DNA from: Candidatus Binatus sp.
Lineage (GTDB): Bacteria; Desulfobacterota; Binatia; Binatales; Binataceae
NCBI RefSeq assembly: GCF_036567905.1
Contig: NZ_DATCTO010000021.1
Span: forward strand, 1-53,655
Length of the DNA: 53,655 bases
Direction of reading: 5' to 3'
Shown: positions 50,608 through 53,655 of the stretch, in pieces
Layout of the letters: each line of letters opens with the position of its first letter
Numbering within the stretch: the first letter of the stretch is position 1
Notes under the pieces: generated by a model
The model's input: the letters and a program-made list of their open reading frames with translations, nothing else
Told to the model about the DNA's origin: nothing
Databases searched by the model: none
Position numbers and translations under genes: made by a program

Positions 50608-51510
50608 ATGGCTGCAATCATCATGGATGGCCGGGCGCTGAGCGCGCATCTGATGCCGGAGCTGCGCGCCCACGTCGACGAGCTCAAGCGCGAGTTCGGA
50701 TGCACGCCATCGCTGGCGGCGATCCTGGTCGGCGACGATCCTGCCTCACGTCAATACGTAAAGAACAAGCAGCGCGTGGCTGGCGAGCTTGGATGCGACA
50801 GCCGCACGGTGCGGATGCCGTCGGCGGATGCGACCACCGGCGCGTTGCTCAGCGTGATCGAGGAACTCAACGCCGATGCGCGCGTCAATGCGATACTGCT
50901 CCAGTTGCCGATCCCCGATTCGGTCGATCGCTTCCGACTGTTCGACGCGATCGCGCCCGAGAAGGATCTCGACGCGATCGGCGCGTCCAGCGTCGGGGGC
51001 TTTTATCGCGGTCAGTGGGGACGCTTCATCCCGTGCACTCCGCGCGGCGTGCTCACCTTGCTCGACTACTACCGGGTGCCCGTCGAGGGTGCGCGCGCCG
51101 TGGTTATCGGGCGCAGCGATATCGCCGGCAAGCCGACCGCGCTGATTCTCGGCGGGCGGCTGCGCAACGCAACGATTACGTGGTGCCATCGCCACACGCG
51201 CGATCTCGCCGTGATTTGCCGCGAGGCCGACATCCTCATCCCGTGCGTCGGCGCCGACACCGGCCGGCCCTATCTGATCACGGCGGATATGGTGAAGCCG
51301 GGCGCCTGCGTGATTGACGTTGGCTTCAGACGTGTCGGTCCCGGAATATTCACCGGCGATGTGGATTTCGAAGCCGTGAAGGAAGTCGCGGGATGGATTA
51401 CGCTCAATCCGGGCGGCACCGGTCCCATGACTGTGCTGGCGCTGATGCAGAACCTGATCGACGCGACCCGCTATCAGCTCGGATTGCAGCGCGCCACCTA
51501 CTCCGTCTGA
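50608..51510 (+). CDS. folD: Methylene-THF dehydrogenase/cyclohydrolase, FolD-like
   Basis: This 300-aa FolD has Tyr50 and Lys54 (QYVKNKQR), Gln99 (LLQLPIPD) and Asp120/Asp122 (PEKDLDAIG), the active-site set. It interconverts 5,10-methylene-THF, methenyl-THF and 10-formyl-THF. Unusual points: the common GFHPxNxG segment after KDVD is replaced by AIGASSVGGFYRG, the nucleotide loop reads GRSDIAGKPTALILGGRL, and the C-terminal PVPGGVGPMT is LNPGGTGPMT. These differences suggest a divergent FolD branch, possibly with altered cofactor preference. It stands opposite gcvT, linking glycine-derived C1 units to folate oxidation. Confidence 0.92.
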   Translation: MAAIIMDGRALSAHLMPELRAHVDELKREFGCTPSLAAILVGDDPASRQYVKNKQRVAGELGCDSRTVRMPSADATTGALLSVIEELNADARVNAILLQLPIPDSVDRFRLFDAIAPEKDLDAIGASSVGGFYRGQWGRFIPCTPRGVLTLLDYYRVPVEGARAVVIGRSDIAGKPTALILGGRLRNATITWCHRHTRDLAVICREADILIPCVGADTGRPYLITADMVKPGACVIDVGFRRVGPGIFTGDVDFEAVKEVAGWITLNPGGTGPMTVLALMQNLIDATRYQLGLQRATYSV

Positions 51511-51549
51511 AGGATAGCTGTGCGTAACCTGTTCGGGGTTTTTGTTTCC

Positions 51550-51577
51550 TCTCCCTGTCAGGAGATCTTTGCATAAC
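51550..51577 (+). repeat. CCTGTCAGGAG/TTTGCATAAC repeat, copy 1
   Basis: CTCTCCCTGTCAGGAGATCT followed by TTGCATAAC. Related copies occur at 51658-51688 (direct) and 51837-51868 (inverted). Confidence 0.65.
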
Positions 51578-51600
51578 CCGATACTGGTGCTGAAGCGATA

Positions 51601-51622
51601 AGCGCTGGCGCGCTCTTTTTTT
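51601..51622 (+). terminator. Possible terminator downstream of folD
   Basis: A short stem AGCGC/GCGCT with loop TGGC is followed by C and seven T residues, 90 bp after the folD stop. The stem is only 5 bp, so activity is uncertain. Confidence 0.4.
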
Positions 51623-51624
51623 GT

Positions 51625-51650
51625 GTCATTCTGAGCGCAGCGAAGAATCC
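51625..51650 (+). repeat. GTCATTCTGAGCG...GAAGAATC repeat, copy 1
   Basis: GTCATTCTGAGCGCAGCGAA then GAATCC. An inverted copy lies at 51716-51750 and a variant direct copy at 51775-51799. This type of short element is widespread in intergenic DNA of GC-rich environmental bacteria. Confidence 0.75.
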
Positions 51651-51657
51651 CGGATTG

Positions 51658-51688
51658 CCTCACCCTGACAGGAGAGCTTTGCGTAACT
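51658..51688 (+). repeat. CCTGACAGGAG/TTTGCGTAAC repeat, copy 2
   Basis: CCTCACCCTGACAGGAGAGC then TTTGCGTAACT; direct copy of the unit at 51550. Confidence 0.65.
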
Positions 51689-51715
51689 AACGCCGGACGC
51701 CAGAGCGTCCGTCGA

Positions 51716-51750
51716 GATTCTTCGCTACAGCAGCTTTCGCTCAGAATGAC
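51716..51750 (-). repeat. GTCATTCTGAGCG...GAAGAATC repeat, inverted copy
   Basis: GATTCTTCGC and CGCTCAGAATGAC flank a short insert (TACAGCAGCTTT), the same form as at 53471-53506. It is inverted relative to 51625 and could pair with it. Confidence 0.75.
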
Positions 51751-51774
51751 CCGAGTGGCCGCTCGCTTCTTTGT

Positions 51775-51799
51775 GTCATCCTGAGCAACGCGAAGGATC
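51775..51799 (+). repeat. GTCATCCTGAGC...GAAGGATC repeat, variant copy
   Basis: GTCATCCTGAGCAACGCGAA then GGATC; both arms carry matching changes (ATTC to ATCC, GAAT to GGAT), which preserves pairing. Confidence 0.7.
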
Positions 51800-51836
51800 T
51801 CGCGCGCCAGCGCGTCTTGCTCCAGCATCAACATCC

Positions 51837-51868
51837 GGTTATGCAAAGTTCTCCTGACAGGGAGAGGC
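51837..51868 (-). repeat. CCTGTCAGGAG/TTTGCATAAC repeat, inverted copy 3
   Basis: GGTTATGCAAAG then CTCCTGACAGGGAGAGG is the reverse complement of the units at 51550 and 51658. Confidence 0.65.
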
Positions 51869-52118
51869 CGACGCGACTCGTCGAGCGTCGGGTGCGGGTC
51901 CAAATTCCAAGTTCCTCTCGCGTCCCGAGATCCTCCGTGTATGTCACGCCGCCAGAAACCGGCCCGAGAAGCTCTAGCCGGTATTTGCCGACTGAAACCA
52001 AAACAATCGGGCCGCGCACTGCAAAGCCCTCACGGTGCAAGCCCCAGCGTAGCGACGAGGCGATTAAACTCCGCGTTGATCGCGGCGGGCAGTACCGCTT
52101 GCCGTACTAGGAGGTTTC

Positions 52119-52280
52119 GTGCCAAAAGCCAAACCGGTATCACTCCATCCGCTAACGTTCCATGAAGCTCTCAAAGCCATTGTCGGTGTTGATCCTGATC
52201 GCGTCGGTATTACTTCTAAGCGCCGGAAACAACGTAAGCGGAAGCGACAAAAAACATCAAAACCAACCCACGGCCCATGA
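52119..52280 (+). CDS. Small basic protein (53 aa), overlapping the next gene
   Basis: GTG 52119 is preceded 5 bp upstream by AGGAGG, the best ribosome site in this part of the window. The product opens MPKAKPVSLHPLTFHEALKA, continues IVGVDPDRVGI and ends in a very basic tail (KRRKQRKRKRQK). The 'PLTFEEAL' plus basic tail pattern is familiar to me from small uncharacterised proteins encoded next to membrane or hypothetical genes. The last 119 bases overlap, in another frame, the start of the 296-aa gene. Function unknown; nucleic-acid binding by the tail is possible. Confidence 0.65.
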   Translation: MPKAKPVSLHPLTFHEALKAIVGVDPDRVGITSKRRKQRKRKRQKTSKPTHGP

Positions 52281-53052
52281 GCGCAGCGGTAACAACAAAT
52301 CCCAAATAGCCACGCCATCGTTTACGATTGTCGTCCAGCCAGCGCCAGTTCAAATAATTCAACCAAGCGCCCCCATAGAGCAGAACAAGCCCAAACAAAA
52401 ATGGTATAAGCGGCCCACGGTTACGGATTGGGGAATCCTCGGCGTCACTCTTCTCTACGCTCTGATCTCGCTCGGTTTGTTGAACGCGACTCGAACGCAA
52501 GCTGCGCTGGCGAAAGAGAGCGCCGACACGGCCAACAAAGCCCTGAATCTGCAATTCCGGCCCAAGCTGACCGTTCGGAATTTTGTCGTACATCCACCCT
52601 TGGGCGAGGAAGCTCCAACCGATCCGTTTCCAATGATTTTTGTTCGCGGCCATTACGTTTCGGGCCAATTCTATGCCGCGAATATCGGAGGCACGGCTGC
52701 CAAGATCACTGAGAGCCATTGCGTAGTTCACTGGCGACAAGGGCCATTGCCAATGCGTCGCCCTTACGAGGGGGCGAACGGAAACAATCCCCTTGCGGGC
52801 AATATCGAAGCTGGCGGAAGGGCGACCGTCATTTTTCAGTCCGATAAGGTGCTCGACATTAGCCATACAGAACTTGGTCACATGAGGTTTCCTGATAGGT
52901 CGCCTAGTTGGAACTTGTACATTATGGGATGGATCGAGTACGCAGACGCCGGAGGTTTCGAGCGGCGCATGGCCTTTTGTCGAAGATACGATCCTCGGAT
53001 TAATCGGTTCGTGGTTGTAGACGATCCTGATTACGAGCATTCTGAGATTTAG
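52162..53052 (+). CDS. Hypothetical membrane protein
   Basis: This 296-aa protein has a signal-peptide-like N-terminus (MKLSKPLSVLILIASVLLLS), a polar linker rich in Gln, Asn and Pro, a membrane helix DWGILGVTLLYALISLGLLN followed by a coiled ATRTQAALAKESADTANKAL, and a soluble beta-like domain (LQFRPKLTVRNFVV ... FYAANIGGTAAKITESHC). The helix-plus-'RP.L.V' domain is a frequent arrangement in uncharacterised membrane proteins. No ribosome site precedes ATG 52162 and the first 119 bases overlap the 53-aa gene, so coupling or a later start is possible. Base composition is lower in GC than the neighbours, hinting at acquisition. Confidence 0.6.
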   Translation: MKLSKPLSVLILIASVLLLSAGNNVSGSDKKHQNQPTAHERSGNNKSQIATPSFTIVVQPAPVQIIQPSAPIEQNKPKQKWYKRPTVTDWGILGVTLLYALISLGLLNATRTQAALAKESADTANKALNLQFRPKLTVRNFVVHPPLGEEAPTDPFPMIFVRGHYVSGQFYAANIGGTAAKITESHCVVHWRQGPLPMRRPYEGANGNNPLAGNIEAGGRATVIFQSDKVLDISHTELGHMRFPDRSPSWNLYIMGWIEYADAGGFERRMAFCRRYDPRINRFVVVDDPDYEHSEI

Positions 53053-53198
53053 CGACGATACTTTAAAACACCGGCCTGTCACGTAAACCATGCCCACCAG
53101 GAGCATGGGTGTCACGCCCAACAGAAAGCCTTCACGCAAAGCGCTTGGTCCACTCCCATCAAGCCCCTGCTTCGTGATTCGTTCTCCTGAACTAAAAA

Positions 53199-53214
53199 CG
53201 TTTCACGTGAAACA
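53199..53214. other. parS-like centromere site 1
   Basis: CGTTTCACGTGAAACA contains the perfect 14-bp palindrome GTTTCACGTGAAAC and matches 15 of 16 positions of the classical ParB site TGTTTCACGTGAAACA. Confidence 0.88.
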
Positions 53215-53274
53215 TTCGGGTCTGGATCCTAAGAAATAACCCCTGTTTCGCAAAATGCGCGGTAAATTCCTCCG

Positions 53275-53369
53275 GCCGTGGCGACGGCAGCGCAGTAATA
53301 AGCCATTGGCACGGGCCGCGCGCGACAACGGAGCGCGGCCTTAACACTGGGTGCAGGGGTCACCCCTGC
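53275..53369 (+). repeat. Dispersed palindromic repeat, complete copy
   Basis: Runs from GGCCGTGGCGACGGCAGCGC through CAGTAATAAGCCATTGGC, a GC-rich centre, GACAACGGAGCGCGGCCTTA and ACACTGGGTG, to the palindrome CAGGGGTCACCCCTG (53354-53368). The left and right thirds are imperfect reverse complements. Other copies are at 1-125 (inverted), 38531-38592 (partial) and 53573-53655. Confidence 0.78.
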
Positions 53370-53389
53370 AACGTTTCACGTGAAACGTT
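53370..53389. other. parS-like centromere site 2
   Basis: AACGTTTCACGTGAAACGTT is a perfect 20-bp palindrome with the GTTTCACGTGAAAC core of parS. It lies 173 bp from site 1 and directly abuts the complete dispersed repeat. Confidence 0.88.
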
Positions 53390-53470
53390 TTCGTCAAAAC
53401 CCCAGCAGGACAGCATTATTTCCGGCCACTTTTGGAAAAAGTGACTGCCATTGCTCAATGCCGGATCCGG

Positions 53471-53506
53471 GATTCTTCGCTACAGCAACTTTCGCTCTAG
53501 AATGAC
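53471..53506 (-). repeat. GTCATTCTGAG...GAAGAATC repeat, inverted copy
   Basis: GATTCTTCGCTACAGCAACT then TTCGCTCTAGAATGAC is nearly the same as 51716-51750, with an extra TA in the right arm. Confidence 0.7.
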
Positions 53507-53572
53507 ACGGAAACAGAGCTACGACTTCCCCCCATAACCCTTCTAACAGGGACGAAGTCCCGGATCTTTGTT

Positions 53573-53655
53573 TTAACACTGGGTGCAGAGGTCACCCCTG
53601 GCCGTGGCGATGGCAGCGCAGTATTGAGCCGTTGGCAGGGGCCGCGCCCGCCAAC
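53573..53655 (+). repeat. Dispersed palindromic repeat, tail-to-head copy running off the window
   Basis: TTAACACTGGGTGCAGAGGT and CACCCCTG (tail of the unit) are followed directly by GCCGTGGCGATGGCAGCGCA, GTATTGAGCCGTTGGCAGGG and GCCGCGCCCGCCAAC (head of a further unit), which continues beyond the window end. Confidence 0.75.

Larger units (their letters stand above)
51511..52118. other. Repeat-rich intergenic region
   Basis: No gene is convincing in these ~600 bp. It contains three copies of a CTGACAGGAG...TTTGC(G/A)TAAC unit (about 51550-51577 and 51658-51688 direct, 51837-51868 inverted), two direct and one inverted copy of a GTCATTCTGAGC...GAAGAATC unit, and a short hairpin with a T run. 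Pairing of opposite copies could form large cruciforms. Confidence 0.65.
53053..53655. other. Gene-free right end with parS sites and repeats
   Basis: No gene is convincing in the last ~600 bp. It holds a short hairpin around CATGCCCACCAGGAGCATGG, two parS-like palindromes, one complete and one or two partial copies of the CTTAATACTG palindromic repeat, and an inverted GTCATTCTGAG-type repeat. Confidence 0.65.

Noticed and set aside
51511..51868. CRISPR-like array from recurring motifs after folD
   Set aside because: Repeats are few, of two different types, unevenly spaced and in both orientations, with no regular spacers and no cas genes.
52216..53139. A 307-codon minus-strand frame over the 296-aa membrane-protein gene, with hydrophobic ends
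   Set aside because: The plus-strand frame has a signal peptide, membrane helix and family-like arrangement; the minus frame has hydrophobic ends but an incoherent middle. Kept as unlikely.

Overview
The window is GC-rich (low-to-mid 60s percent by eye) and densely coded, with many GTG or TTG starts and 4-base start/stop overlaps. Gram-negative traits include lipoprotein signal peptides, an AMIN-type cell-wall amidase and PII uridylyltransferase. Together with two acyl-CoA dehydrogenases, UPF0182, split glycine decarboxylase and dispersed palindromic repeats, this suggests an uncultured soil or sediment bacterium of deltaproteobacterial or Binatota type. That placement is inference from gene content only. 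No tRNA, rRNA, CRISPR array or complete insertion sequence was seen.

Left part (1-24.7 kb): a tandem acyl-CoA dehydrogenase pair closed by a strong terminator; a lipase-like hydrolase; a lipoprotein; four consecutive polytopic membrane proteins (two GT-C-like, two YfhO-like paralogues) followed by DedA and a lipoprotein. The second YfhO-like gene borrows its start codon and first ~36 codons from a duplicated copy of the DedA 5' end. Next come a translationally coupled minus-strand pair (2-oxoacid decarboxylase-like ThDP enzyme and acyl-CoA ligase), DUF1232 and UPF0182 membrane proteins, a NarL-type two-component system, nitroreductase, a small lipoprotein, dienelactone hydrolase and rhomboid protease.

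Middle (24.8-36.7 kb): dnaB, then a lower-GC insertion of about 2.3 kb flanked by 99-bp direct repeats of the dnaB 3' end. It carries two unknown genes and the truncated start of a third. Beyond it lie an M23 peptidase remnant and two small membrane-protein genes that end in the same 15-nt sequence. A tightly overlapped minus-strand operon follows: N-acetylmuramoyl-alanine amidase, glnD, xerD, M50 protease, scpA, scpB. It links cell-wall cleavage, nitrogen signalling and chromosome segregation.

Right part (36.9-53.7 kb): a GT39-type membrane glycosyltransferase, mutS, aldehyde dehydrogenase with a textbook terminator, an acyltransferase-like protein, an SDR, a second lipase-like hydrolase, a MobA-type nucleotidyltransferase, and a glycine-cleavage operon (gcvT-gcvPA-gcvPB, without gcvH) divergent from a folD with unusual motifs. 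The last 2 kb are repeat-rich and hold a 53-aa gene overlapping a membrane-protein gene, plus two near-perfect parS sites (GTTTCACGTGAAAC). These suggest that the chromosome origin or partition locus is near the right edge.
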